The notes under the pieces are model-generated. The model saw only the letters and a program-made list of their open reading frames with translations. It was not told the DNA's origin and ran no database searches. From Acetobacteraceae bacterium (GTDB lineage Bacteria > Pseudomonadota > Alphaproteobacteria > Acetobacterales > Acetobacteraceae), in the NCBI GenBank assembly GCA_027326105.1, contig DAHWFB010000056.1:1-46651 (forward strand): a stretch of 46,651 nt of DNA, given 5' to 3'. Below, one piece after another: positions 39,444 to 46,651 of this stretch (positions are counted from its first letter, which is position 1; the number at the start of each line of letters is the position of its first letter). The translations under genes were made by a program, and so were the position numbers.

Positions 39444-39468
39444 GGGAGGCCGGTTCGCCGGCCTTCCC
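39444..39468 (+). terminator. UUCG-loop terminator behind the glucan synthase
   Basis: Hairpin GGGAGGCCGG-TTCG-CCGGCCTTCCC immediately after the stop, with a stable UUCG tetraloop and about 10 paired bases (one G-U). A T-rich stretch (TTTGTTTTG) follows some 14 nt later, so termination may be partly rho-dependent. Confidence 0.65.
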
Positions 39469-39885
39469 ACCCCGCCGGGAATTTGTTTTGTATTAGCAAT
39501 TATTTTTGCACGCTTCGGCGCCGTTGCCGGCCCGAACCGCGGCGCCGAAGACCAGCGAGCCTGCGTACGCGGCCATTTCGCCATCCTGGAGGCGCGCCTC
39601 CGGCGGGTGATGCCGCGGGTGCAATCGGGACCCGATTGTGACCGCCCGCTCGGCATCGCCGGTCTTGCCGACGCGCCCGGGCCCGGCCCCGGTCCGCTCG
39701 CGCCACCGGCACGCGCGCGAGCGGCGAGAGACGGAATCCTTTCGCACATCCGACATGCCGATTGACTTTCTTGCGCCTGCGACGCAGCTTGCGAAATTGG
39801 AACGATACGCCGGCTCACGACGACGCACGTTCCCAACCGGGGGCAACGTCAGCACACCCTCCGTGCGAGGGTGGAAAGGTCAAAT
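39469..39885. other. Intergenic region with AT-rich island
   Basis: About 417 bp between the glucan synthase terminator and the DUF1097 gene. At 39480-39509 an AT-rich patch (AATTTGTTTTGTATTAGCAA...) stands out against very GC-rich surroundings. Open frames in the rest have no ribosome site or recognisable domain, and I see no gene. The DUF1097 promoter must lie here, but no clear consensus is visible. Confidence 0.45.
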
Positions 39886-40407
39886 ATGACTATGCTCAAT
39901 GCGTTGACCGTGTCGATCGGCGTGCTTGCCGCCGTCGCAGTCTATCTCGTCCTCGGTCCGCTCGGCGGCCAGATCCAGATCTGGGCCGCCTTCATCGCCT
40001 GGGGCTCCTTCTACCACTGCGGGGGCAAATTCGCCGGGCTGCGCAACACCGTCACCGGCAGCCTATTCGGGATGGTGGTGGGGTGGATTACCCTCTTCGT
40101 CATCGTCGCCGTCCCGCTCGGGGGGACGCTTGGCGTGCCGCTGTGGGCGGCGATCGTGGTCGGCGTGTTCGTCGCCGTGCTGGTGGCGGCGGCGCGGGTG
40201 CCGGCGTTCTCGGTCATTCCGACAGGGGTCTATGGCTTCGCCTCGGTGGTCGCCTATACGCTGCTAGCCGGGCATCTCTCGCAGGCCGGGTTGACCGGAG
40301 GCGGGCTCGCCAACCCGGCGATCAGCGTCGGACTCGGGCTCGTCGTCGGGGCGGTGTTCGGCTACGTCTCCGAACTGGTTGCGGGCAAGCTCGCCGCCGC
40401 GGCGTGA
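39886..40407 (+). CDS. DUF1097 family membrane protein
   Basis: A 173-aa protein with five hydrophobic segments (NALTVSIGVLAAVAVYLVLG, IQIWAAFIAWGSFYHCGG, GMVVGWITLFVIVAVPL and others), matching DUF1097 proteins such as E. coli YcdZ/YahC as I recall them. Function unknown; transport or gas/small molecule permeability are guesses. ATG 39886 with AAAGG upstream. Its stop is 3 nt from the convergent pstA stop, and a GAGGG/CCCTC hairpin (40406-40421) spans the junction. Confidence 0.8.
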   Translation: MTMLNALTVSIGVLAAVAVYLVLGPLGGQIQIWAAFIAWGSFYHCGGKFAGLRNTVTGSLFGMVVGWITLFVIVAVPLGGTLGVPLWAAIVVGVFVAVLVAAARVPAFSVIPTGVYGFASVVAYTLLAGHLSQAGLTGGGLANPAISVGLGLVVGAVFGYVSELVAGKLAAAA

Positions 40408-40410
40408 GGG

Positions 40411-41307
40411 TCACGTCCCTCCCGCGCGCCGGCGCAGGGCGAGGCGGGAGGCGATGTTGATCGCGAGCACCGCGAGGATGACCAGGAGGGCCGCGGCGAA
40501 GGCGAGCGCATGGGCGGAGGCGAAGGGCTGGTTGATGAAGCTCCACACCACGTAGGTGAGATAGCCCACCGGCTCATGGGTGAGCCGGCCGTTCCAGAGA
40601 TAGTTCGACCAGCCGGCGGTGTAGATCAGCGGCGCGGTTTCGCCGACCGAAATCGCGAGCCCGAGCAGAATGCCGGTGAGGATGCCGGGCCAGGCGACGG
40701 GAAAGACGATGCGCAATACCACCGTGTGTTCCGGCGCGCCGATCGCGTAGGCCGCCTCGCGCAGGGTCTGGGGCACCTGGCGTAGCGCGAGTTCGCTGAT
40801 GCGGGCGATATAGGGGACGATGATGATCGCGACCGTGATCGCGCCGGCGAGCACCGAGAATTGCCACCCCAACCCGATCACCATGGTGATGTAGGAGAAA
40901 TAGCCGAGCACGATCGAGGGGATGCCGGTGAGCACGTCGGCGAGGAAGCGCACCAGATCGGCGAACCGGCCGCGGCCGAATTCCGCGAGATAGATCCCCC
41001 CACCGACGCCCACCGGCACGCCGAACAGCAGCGCGCCGCCGGACAGCACGAGCGTGCCGGTGATGGCGTTCAGCAATCCGCCCGAGATGCCGTTGGTCAC
41101 GGTGGTGAAGAGGCTGGCACGAAAGGCACCGAAGCCGCGCACCGCGATCAGCGCCAGCAGATCGAACAGCGGCAGTGCTACGAGCGCGAAGAACAGGCCG
41201 CAGCCGACCCAGCCGGAAACATTGGCGAGCCGCCGCAGCCGGATGCGGGCGGCACTCCCGCCGGCCCGGCCCGGCGCGACGGCCAGCGCCTCAGCCGCGG
41301 GCGACAT
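40411..41307 (-). CDS. pstA: Phosphate ABC transporter permease PstA
   Basis: A 298-aa inner-membrane permease of the high-affinity phosphate importer. It has six hydrophobic segments and the PstA signature FLADVLTGIPSIVLGYFSY, with EAA-type loop LREAAYAIGAPEHTVVLRIV. The start ATG 41307 lies 17 nt inside the end of pstC. The usual next gene, pstB, is absent: the neighbouring gene is the convergent DUF1097. Confidence 0.92.
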   Translation of the reverse strand: MSPAAEALAVAPGRAGGSAARIRLRRLANVSGWVGCGLFFALVALPLFDLLALIAVRGFGAFRASLFTTVTNGISGGLLNAITGTLVLSGGALLFGVPVGVGGGIYLAEFGRGRFADLVRFLADVLTGIPSIVLGYFSYITMVIGLGWQFSVLAGAITVAIIIVPYIARISELALRQVPQTLREAAYAIGAPEHTVVLRIVFPVAWPGILTGILLGLAISVGETAPLIYTAGWSNYLWNGRLTHEPVGYLTYVVWSFINQPFASAHALAFAAALLVILAVLAINIASRLALRRRAGGT

Positions 41308-42256
41308 GGAACCCCCGCACCATCAGCCGCGCGGCGATATTGACGACGACGGTGATGACGAACAGCACCAGCGCGATCTCGGCCAGCGAACGCACCGCCA
41401 TCCCGGTCGGGTCCTGTTCGGCGGAATCGAGCTGGGACACGATGAAGGAGGCCATCGTGCTGATCGGGCTGGAAAGCGAGGTGGGGAGGTAGTTGAGCGC
41501 GCCGCCGGAGACCATCAGCACCGCCATGGTCTCGCCGAGCGCACGGCCGAGACCGAGGATGACGGCGCCGATCACCGAAGCGCGGACCATCGGCAGCATC
41601 GCGCGGCGCACCACCTCGAAACGGGTCAGGCCAAGCGCGTAGGCGGCCTCCCGGGTTTCGGCGGGAACCCTGGTCAGCGCGTCGTAGACGGTGGTTGCGA
41701 TGATCGGGACGACCATGAGCGCGAGCACCAGCGAACAGGCGAGCAGCCCGTAGCCGCTGCCCGAGCCGGCGGCGAAGAAGGGCAGGAAGCCGAGCACGGC
41801 GGCGAGCGCCGGGTTGAGCACATGGGCGACGACCGGCACCAGCACCACGACGCCCCACAGCCCGTAGACCACCGAGGGCACCATCGCCAGCATTTCGACG
41901 ACGAGCGAGAGCACCGGGCGCAGCCGGGCGGGGACGCCTTCGGCGAGGAACATCGCGACCCCGAGGCTGACCGGCACCGCGATCAGGAGCGCCAGGAAGG
42001 AACTCAGCAGCGTGCCGGCGATGAAGACGAGGATGCCGTAGCTCGCCCCGATCGGCGCCAGCACACCCCCCTGCCGCACCGGATCGACGTAGAGATTGCC
42101 CAGGCTCCAGGGCACGGTGGTGAGGAAGGAAAGGCCGTTGAAGCGGATCGCCGGCCAGGAATAGAGGCCGAGGAAGATCACCACCGCGAACAGCGAGGCC
42201 GGGATCAGCAGCGTGAGGCCGAGGAGGACGAGTCGGAAGGGGCTGGTGCGAGGCAT
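41291..42256 (-). CDS. pstC: Phosphate ABC transporter permease PstC
   Basis: A 321-aa inner-membrane permease partner of PstA, with six hydrophobic segments, the PstC-type motif VEMLAMVPSVVYGLWGVVVL, and EAA loop TREAAYALGLTRFEVVRRAM. Starts at ATG 42256, 67 nt after pstS across a strong stem-loop, and overlaps pstA. Confidence 0.92.
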   Translation of the reverse strand: MPRTSPFRLVLLGLTLLIPASLFAVVIFLGLYSWPAIRFNGLSFLTTVPWSLGNLYVDPVRQGGVLAPIGASYGILVFIAGTLLSSFLALLIAVPVSLGVAMFLAEGVPARLRPVLSLVVEMLAMVPSVVYGLWGVVVLVPVVAHVLNPALAAVLGFLPFFAAGSGSGYGLLACSLVLALMVVPIIATTVYDALTRVPAETREAAYALGLTRFEVVRRAMLPMVRASVIGAVILGLGRALGETMAVLMVSGGALNYLPTSLSSPISTMASFIVSQLDSAEQDPTGMAVRSLAEIALVLFVITVVVNIAARLMVRGFHVARG

Positions 42257-42287
42257 GCGGTCCGTGGTGGCTCCCGGCCAGGGGCGA

Positions 42288-42312
42288 GGCCCCTCCGCGA
42301 CGCGGAGGGGCC
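42288..42312 (-). promoter_or_regulatory. Intercistronic stem-loop between pstS and pstC
   Basis: A perfect 11-bp stem, GGCCCCTCCGC (42288-42298) and GCGGAGGGGCC (42302-42312), with a 3-nt loop GAC. No T-run. In binding-protein operons such hairpins protect the upstream message, allowing more PstS than permease. Confidence 0.7.
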
Positions 42313-42323
42313 AAAGCTCGAGT

Positions 42324-43421
42324 CTACTGGATCTTGTCGATCTGAGTCTTGCTCAAGGCCACGATCGGCGCGGGAAGCGCGATGAAACGGACCTGGTCGA
42401 GGAAGCTCGGAGCATTGCCGGCGGTGATGCACCACAGCAGGAACTTCTTGAGGGCGGCGGCGGTGGCGGGGCTCGCCTGCTTCTTGTTCACGATCGCGTA
42501 TTCGTAGTTGATGATCGGGTAGGAGGATGGACCGGGCGCGAAGACCAGGCTGATGCGCTCGTCTTTCGGAGTCTTGGGGCCGATGGCGGCGGCGGCGGCG
42601 CCGATGGTCGCAGCACTCGGCAGCAGGAACTTGCCCGCCTTGTTCTCGATCAGCGCGGTGCCGAGGCCGGCCTTGGCGATCTGGGCGTGGAAGCTCACCC
42701 CGATGTAGGCGATGGAGTAGGGGTTCTGCTGGGCGCCCTGGACCATGCCGGGGTTGCCCTCCGCGCCGAGCCCGCCGGGCACCGCCGGCCAGGAGATGGT
42801 GGTGCCGTAGGCCACGGTCTTCATCCAGGACGGGGTGGAGAAGGCGAGGTACTGGCTGAAGATGAAGGTGTCGCCGCTGCCATCGGTCCGGTGGACCGGG
42901 ATGATGACGTGGTGCGGCAGGGCGACGCCGGGGTTGAGCGCCTTCAGCGCCGCGTCATCCCAGAAGCGGATCTTGCCCGAATAGATGCCGGCGAGCACCG
43001 GACCGCTGAGCTTGAGGTGGGTCTGGTTGAGCCCGGGGACGTTGTAGTTGACGGTCTGCGCCGAAATGGCGAGCGGGATGTTCAGGATGTTCGGGTTCTG
43101 CTTGATCTGGGCGTTGGCCATGTAGGCGTCCGAGGCGCCGATCTGGGCGACGCCGGAGATCGCCTGCGCGATGCCGGTGCCGCTGCCGGTGCCCTGGGTG
43201 CTGATGCGCACGCCCGGGTTGGCCTTGGTGTAGGCGGGCACCCAGATGTTGAACAGCGGATAGAGCAGGGTCGAGCCGGTCTCCAGCAGGCTGACCGGGG
43301 CGGCGGCGCGGGCGGCGGCGGGCAGCGCCAGCGTCGCGGCGGCCAGACCTGCGGCGGCCAGACCTGCGGTGGCGAGACCTGCGGCGGCGAGAAAGCGGGC
43401 CCGGGTAAGGCGGATTGTCAT
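42324..43421 (-). CDS. pstS: Phosphate-binding periplasmic protein PstS
   Basis: A 365-aa periplasmic phosphate receptor. It has a signal peptide with a threefold AAAGLA-type repeat (about 1-40), then ETGSTLLYPLFNIW, TQGTGSGTGIAQAISG and HRTDGSGDTF, the loops that hydrogen-bond phosphate in PstS, and a C-terminal SYPIINYEYAIV. Start ATG 43421 with AGGAGA upstream. It is first in pstS-pstC-pstA, consistent with phosphate-starvation control. Confidence 0.93.
   Translation of the reverse strand: MTIRLTRARFLAAAGLATAGLAAAGLAAATLALPAAARAAAPVSLLETGSTLLYPLFNIWVPAYTKANPGVRISTQGTGSGTGIAQAISGVAQIGASDAYMANAQIKQNPNILNIPLAISAQTVNYNVPGLNQTHLKLSGPVLAGIYSGKIRFWDDAALKALNPGVALPHHVIIPVHRTDGSGDTFIFSQYLAFSTPSWMKTVAYGTTISWPAVPGGLGAEGNPGMVQGAQQNPYSIAYIGVSFHAQIAKAGLGTALIENKAGKFLLPSAATIGAAAAAIGPKTPKDERISLVFAPGPSSYPIINYEYAIVNKKQASPATAAALKKFLLWCITAGNAPSFLDQVRFIALPAPIVALSKTQIDKIQ
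43343..43387 (-). repeat. Three 15-bp tandem repeats in the PstS signal peptide
   Basis: Three consecutive units of 15 bp (43343-43357, 43358-43372, 43373-43387), each of form CCAGACCTGCGGCGG with one or two changes, encode repeated Ala-Gly-Leu-Ala blocks of the hydrophobic core. Copy number could vary by slippage. Confidence 0.85.
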
Positions 43422-43497
43422 CGTGCGTCTCTCCTGTGACAGGCGGAAGCCGGCCGAGCGGGGCCGGCGGAACCTGCGGCGCGTATAGGAGGCGGCC

Positions 43498-43538
43498 GTG
43501 ACAGTGGCCATGGCGGTTGCGTTGCGGTTCGATGACAT
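43498..43538 (-). promoter_or_regulatory. Weak Pho-box candidate upstream of pstS
   Basis: On the minus strand TGTCAT (43537-43532) and TGTCAC (43503-43498) occur 34 nt apart, about three 11-bp turns as in PHO-box arrays, but the intervening repeats are not recognisable. A third TGTCAC lies nearer the start. Evidence is positional only. Confidence 0.3.
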
Positions 43539-43565
43539 TTCGCCCGCGACCCGGGCGCGCCCGGA

Positions 43566-44324
43566 TCAACCCGCGGCCGGGCTGGCGGCGGCTTCGAGGT
43601 CGGGGGCGCCGATTTCGCGCCAGGCGCCGGCGATCAGGATTTCAGCGGGGCGGAAGCGGGATTTGTAGGCCATCTTGCGGCTTTCCGCGACCCAGTAGCC
43701 GAGATAGACGTGGGGCAGGCCGAGGGCGCGGGCGCGCTCGATCATCCACAGGATGGCGAAGGTGCCGAGCGAGCGGCGCTCCTCGGCGGGCTCGAAGAAG
43801 CTGTAGACGCCGGACAGACCGTCACCCAGACGGTCGGTGAGGCAGGCGCCGAGAAGCTGGTCGAATGGATCACGGAACTCGACCATGAACGTCTCGATCG
43901 GCGTGTCCTCGACCATCGAACGATAGTCGTAGAAACTCATCGCCGCCATGTCGCCCTCGCCGTGGCGGGCCTGCTGGTAGCGCTGGAAGAGGGCGAACTG
44001 CTCGGTAGTGGCGCGCGGGGGCACCTCGAAGCCTTCCACCGTCGCGTTGTGGCGGGCGATGCGGCGCAGCGCACGGTCCGGGGCGAAGCGGGCGACCGGG
44101 ATGCGGATGGGCACACAGGCCTGGCAGCCCGGGCAGACCGGAGCGTAGGCGATGTTGTGGGAGCGGCGGAAGCCGGCGCGGGAGAGACGGTCGTGCAGCG
44201 CCTCGGCATCCGGGCCGGTGAGTTCGGTGACCACCTTCCGCTCGGTCCGGCCCGCGAGATAAGGGCAGGGCAGCGGGGCGGTGGTATAGAAGAAGTGCGG
44301 GCGGCGGGGGGATTTGTAGGTCAT
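43566..44324 (-). CDS. bpt: Aspartate/glutamate leucyltransferase (arginyltransferase family)
   Basis: Cytosolic L/F-transferase-like enzyme that adds Leu to N-terminal Asp/Glu of proteins, marking them for ClpS/ClpAP degradation. The 252-aa protein has the Ate1 N-terminal Cys motif CPGCQACVPIRIP, HGEGDMAAMSFYDYRSMVED, and C-terminal GVYSFFEPAEERRSLG and YLGYWVAESRKMAYKSRFRP. ATG 44324; GGAGAG about 10 nt upstream. It is 19 nt downstream of the acylase gene, so probably cotranscribed with it. Confidence 0.93.
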   Translation of the reverse strand: MTYKSPRRPHFFYTTAPLPCPYLAGRTERKVVTELTGPDAEALHDRLSRAGFRRSHNIAYAPVCPGCQACVPIRIPVARFAPDRALRRIARHNATVEGFEVPPRATTEQFALFQRYQQARHGEGDMAAMSFYDYRSMVEDTPIETFMVEFRDPFDQLLGACLTDRLGDGLSGVYSFFEPAEERRSLGTFAILWMIERARALGLPHVYLGYWVAESRKMAYKSRFRPAEILIAGAWREIGAPDLEAAASPAAG

Positions 44325-44343
44325 CGGGATCGCTCTCTCCCCA

Positions 44344-46650
44344 TCATGGCAGAAGCCGGAGCACTCCCGCCAGATGCTTCGGCGCCGCCCCGAGCGCCAG
44401 CGAACCGCCCGCGCGCCAGCGGCGGAGCAGGTCCGCGGCGTGCGCCGAGAGCGGGTTGCCGGACTGGCCGGGAGCCACGATGAAGCGGCTGCGGCCGGGG
44501 TGGGCGAGGTCGTAGACGCCGCGATATTCCGGGCCGTGGACGGCGGTGAAGCCGGGGGCCGCGGGCGAGGCGCGGTCGATGGTGGTGTCATCGCCGGAGA
44601 CCGCGATGGCGAAGCGGGCGAGGCCGCCGGCGAGCGGCAGGCGGGAGAGCAGCGGGTCGGCGAACACCGCGGCGTGGGCGCGGCCCCAGCGCCAGCGGGC
44701 GGGATCGGGCCCGTAGCGGCGGGCGAGCGCTGCGGCAGATTGTGCGAGCGCGCGGGCGAGCAGAGGGTGACAGTCCCCGCCACACCAGGAGCGGCCGCCG
44801 GCGGGGGTGAGCAGGAACAGGGTGAAATCGTTGCGCGCCGGGCCGGCGTCCGCCAGCGGGACGTGGTTGGCGGCGAGCACGAGATGGCGGAAGCGGCGCA
44901 GCCAGGCATTGAAGATCAGCGGTTGCGGCAGACGGCGGTCCATCTTGCCGTTCCAGCCGGCGAGCAGCCCCCGGGCGCGGGCGGGCAAGCCGGGCGCGAC
45001 CACCACCGCGCGCAGTGCGGGCAGGATGCGGCGGGCGAAGAGGCTCACCGTGTCGTGCTGGATGGCGAGCATCGTCGCCAGGCTCTGGCGGGGGACACGG
45101 CCGAGCAGGGCGCGGATGCGGCGGGCGCGCCAGGCGCCGGGCCAGTCGCGGCCCAGGAATACCGGAAAATCCGCCGGCGCGACGCGATTGTTGGCGTTGA
45201 CCAGCAGGCCCGTGGCGGGATCGAGGTAGTGCGGCAGGGCGGCGCCGCTGGCGAAGCCGATCCAGTCGGCCGCACCGGAAGCGCCGGGGGCGGGAAAGGA
45301 GCCGTCGCCGCTCCTGCGGATCGGCACCCGGCCGGTGACGAAGAGGCCGATGTGGTGGCGCGAGGCGGCGAGCAGGTTGAGCACCGGGGCCGAGATCAGC
45401 GGTGCGGCGCGTTCGACCGCGGCCATGGTGCGGGCACGGTTGAGCGCGAGCAGCCCGGTTGCGGTCGTATCGCCCGGGGCGAGCGAGGCCAGCGCCAGCG
45501 CCAGCGCCTTCCGCCCGTGATCGAAGAGCGCGATGACCGGGCCGTGGCGGCTTTTGCGGATGGTGAGCGCGAGCGGGCGGGCGCCGCGCACGCGGACGAT
45601 CTCGTGGCGAACCGCGAACGGGCGCGGACCCGAGGGGGTGAGGTACTCCCCGTCGGGCAGCACGGTTTCGAGGAAGAGATCCTGCGTGTCCGCCTCGGTA
45701 TCCGTGAAGCTCCAGGCGAGGTGGCGGTTGCGGCCGAGGACGAGGAAGGGAACGCCGGGGGCGGTGGCGCCGGCCAGCGTCTCATGCGGGGTTTCGATCC
45801 GCGCGAGATACCAGAGCGAGGGGAAACCGAAGCCGAGGTGCGGATCGCCCGCGAGCAGCGGCGCGCCGGTGGCGGAGCGGGCGGCGGCCACGGCCCAGGC
45901 GTTGGAGGCCTCGGATGGCAAGGTGAACGGCGCGGGAAAATGCGGCAGGGCGGCGAGCAGGCGCTGGGCGGCGGCGGCCTCGTGCCGGTTGGCAGGGCGC
46001 GCCGCAGGATCGCCGGCCTCGTGGTGGGCGGGCCAGAGCTGATCGATCTTCTTGAGCGGCAGATGGGCGGAGAGCGCGTAGCGCTGGAGTTCGGTGCGCC
46101 AGTTGGTGGCGAGATCGAAGGCCATCCATTCGCCCCAATAGAGGGAGTCGACCGGCTCCCAGGGGCGCGGGCGGCCGAACCAGAGCGAGGGTAGGGAGGC
46201 GAAACGGCCGCGGGCCGCGATCCAGGCGTTGACCCCACGGGCGTAGGCTTCGAGCAGGGCACGGGTGCGCGGGGCGAGGTGGGCGAGCGTTTCGCGCGCG
46301 TGGCGGGCGAGGCCGAGGGTGCGCAGGACCCGGTCCGACGGCAGGCCGGCCGGGCCGATGAGGGCGGCCAGCCGCCCGGTGATCAGCCGGCGCAGCAGCA
46401 GCATCTGGAACAGCCGTGCGCGGGCGTGGAGGAAGCCGAGCGCTGCGGCAGCGTCCGCTGCGTTGGCGGCGCGGATGAAGGGGATACCGTGGCGGTCGAG
46501 CCGGACGGTGACCGGAGCGGTGAGGCCAGGAATACGATAGGTGGCGTTGGCCGGCGGCAGCGTGCGCCAGAGGGCAAACCCCGCCGCGAGCACGGCCACG
46601 AACAGCACGGCGAGAAGGCCGAGGAGATAGCGGCGGAGGAATCGCTTCAT
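44344..46650 (-). CDS. Penicillin acylase family N-terminal-nucleophile hydrolase
   Basis: A 768-aa exported or membrane-anchored precursor with N-terminal hydrophobic segment (LLGLLAVLFVAVLAAGFALW). The alpha chain precedes the autocleavage site at PSEASNAWAV, making Ser249 the new N-terminal nucleophile of the beta chain, followed by DPHLGF. Later motifs include NRHLAWSFTDTEADTQDLF. Members cleave amides such as penicillins or acyl-homoserine lactones; the substrate here is unknown. Start ATG 46650 is one base from the window edge; upstream context is not visible. Confidence 0.88.
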   Translation of the reverse strand: MKRFLRRYLLGLLAVLFVAVLAAGFALWRTLPPANATYRIPGLTAPVTVRLDRHGIPFIRAANAADAAAALGFLHARARLFQMLLLRRLITGRLAALIGPAGLPSDRVLRTLGLARHARETLAHLAPRTRALLEAYARGVNAWIAARGRFASLPSLWFGRPRPWEPVDSLYWGEWMAFDLATNWRTELQRYALSAHLPLKKIDQLWPAHHEAGDPAARPANRHEAAAAQRLLAALPHFPAPFTLPSEASNAWAVAAARSATGAPLLAGDPHLGFGFPSLWYLARIETPHETLAGATAPGVPFLVLGRNRHLAWSFTDTEADTQDLFLETVLPDGEYLTPSGPRPFAVRHEIVRVRGARPLALTIRKSRHGPVIALFDHGRKALALALASLAPGDTTATGLLALNRARTMAAVERAAPLISAPVLNLLAASRHHIGLFVTGRVPIRRSGDGSFPAPGASGAADWIGFASGAALPHYLDPATGLLVNANNRVAPADFPVFLGRDWPGAWRARRIRALLGRVPRQSLATMLAIQHDTVSLFARRILPALRAVVVAPGLPARARGLLAGWNGKMDRRLPQPLIFNAWLRRFRHLVLAANHVPLADAGPARNDFTLFLLTPAGGRSWCGGDCHPLLARALAQSAAALARRYGPDPARWRWGRAHAAVFADPLLSRLPLAGGLARFAIAVSGDDTTIDRASPAAPGFTAVHGPEYRGVYDLAHPGRSRFIVAPGQSGNPLSAHAADLLRRWRAGGSLALGAAPKHLAGVLRLLP

Positions 46651-46651
46651 G

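Noticed and set aside
39800-39835. EcfG-type general stress promoter (GGAAC then GTT) before DUF1097
   Set aside because: The spacing from GGAAC to GTTCC is 25 nt rather than 16-17, and only CGAC, not CGTT, occurs at the right distance.
39493-39855. Minus-strand 120-codon frame ending in the AT-rich island
   Set aside because: Arg-rich translation, no ribosome site and no recognisable domain.

Overview
The window is a GC-rich (roughly 70 percent GC, judged by eye) chromosomal segment of an alphaproteobacterium. The gene set (PQQ alcohol dehydrogenase, quinoprotein relay proteins, an NdvB-type GH17-GT2 glucan synthase, glutamyl/aspartyl leucyltransferase, DUF779 next to aldehyde dehydrogenase) and gene style fit the Acetobacteraceae/Rhodospirillales best, but this is inference without a database search. 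I see no tRNA, rRNA, CRISPR array, insertion sequence or prophage. Nearly all sequence is coding, with many GTG/TTG starts and GTGA/ATGA stop-start overlaps.

Layout. 1-148: probable 3' end of a plus-strand gene cut by the window edge. 200-11156: a long minus-strand run. Its upstream half is a complete alcohol-oxidation operon: aldehyde dehydrogenase, DUF779, a PQQ alcohol dehydrogenase with the Asp signature of lanthanide-dependent enzymes, and a MoxJ/XoxJ-like domain fused to cytochrome c. A textbook sigma-54 promoter precedes it, and an AcoR-like sigma-54 activator is divergent (11442-13391). Further along come an IlvX-like ThDP enzyme, dut, a fused two-domain ABC permease, its ATPase, and dapB. 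13484-14729: small accessory genes, including a frameshifted membrane protein. 15038-20253 plus strand: a sugar-acid dehydratase and SDR dehydrogenase, then a DUF2066-like protein, a quinoprotein-relay metallohydrolase and a SoxYZ-like carrier. The last two belong to families linked to quinoprotein dehydrogenases, so this cluster may serve the PQQ enzyme about 8 kb away.

20308-24763 minus: translationally coupled glmU-glmS-DUF4010 (amino sugar synthesis plus a membrane protein). 24836-29245 plus: gph, a host-attachment family gene, a UvrD/PcrA helicase and prmA. 29167-30922 minus: an isoprenylcysteine-methyltransferase-like gene and recA. 31348-33536 plus: dihydroorotase and a Bax-inhibitor-1 family protein, ending at a strong terminator. 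33547-36529 minus: a nucleoside phosphorylase-like gene, an SDR and a CorC/CNNM-type protein. 36730-40407 plus: a GH17-GT2 beta-glucan synthase and a DUF1097 protein. 40411-46650 minus: pstA-pstC-pstS (no pstB beside them), leucyltransferase bpt and a penicillin-acylase family hydrolase whose start lies one base from the window edge.

The most interesting unit is the sigma-54-controlled, probably lanthanide-type alcohol oxidation operon, its unusual XoxJ-cytochrome fusion, and the nearby relay cluster.
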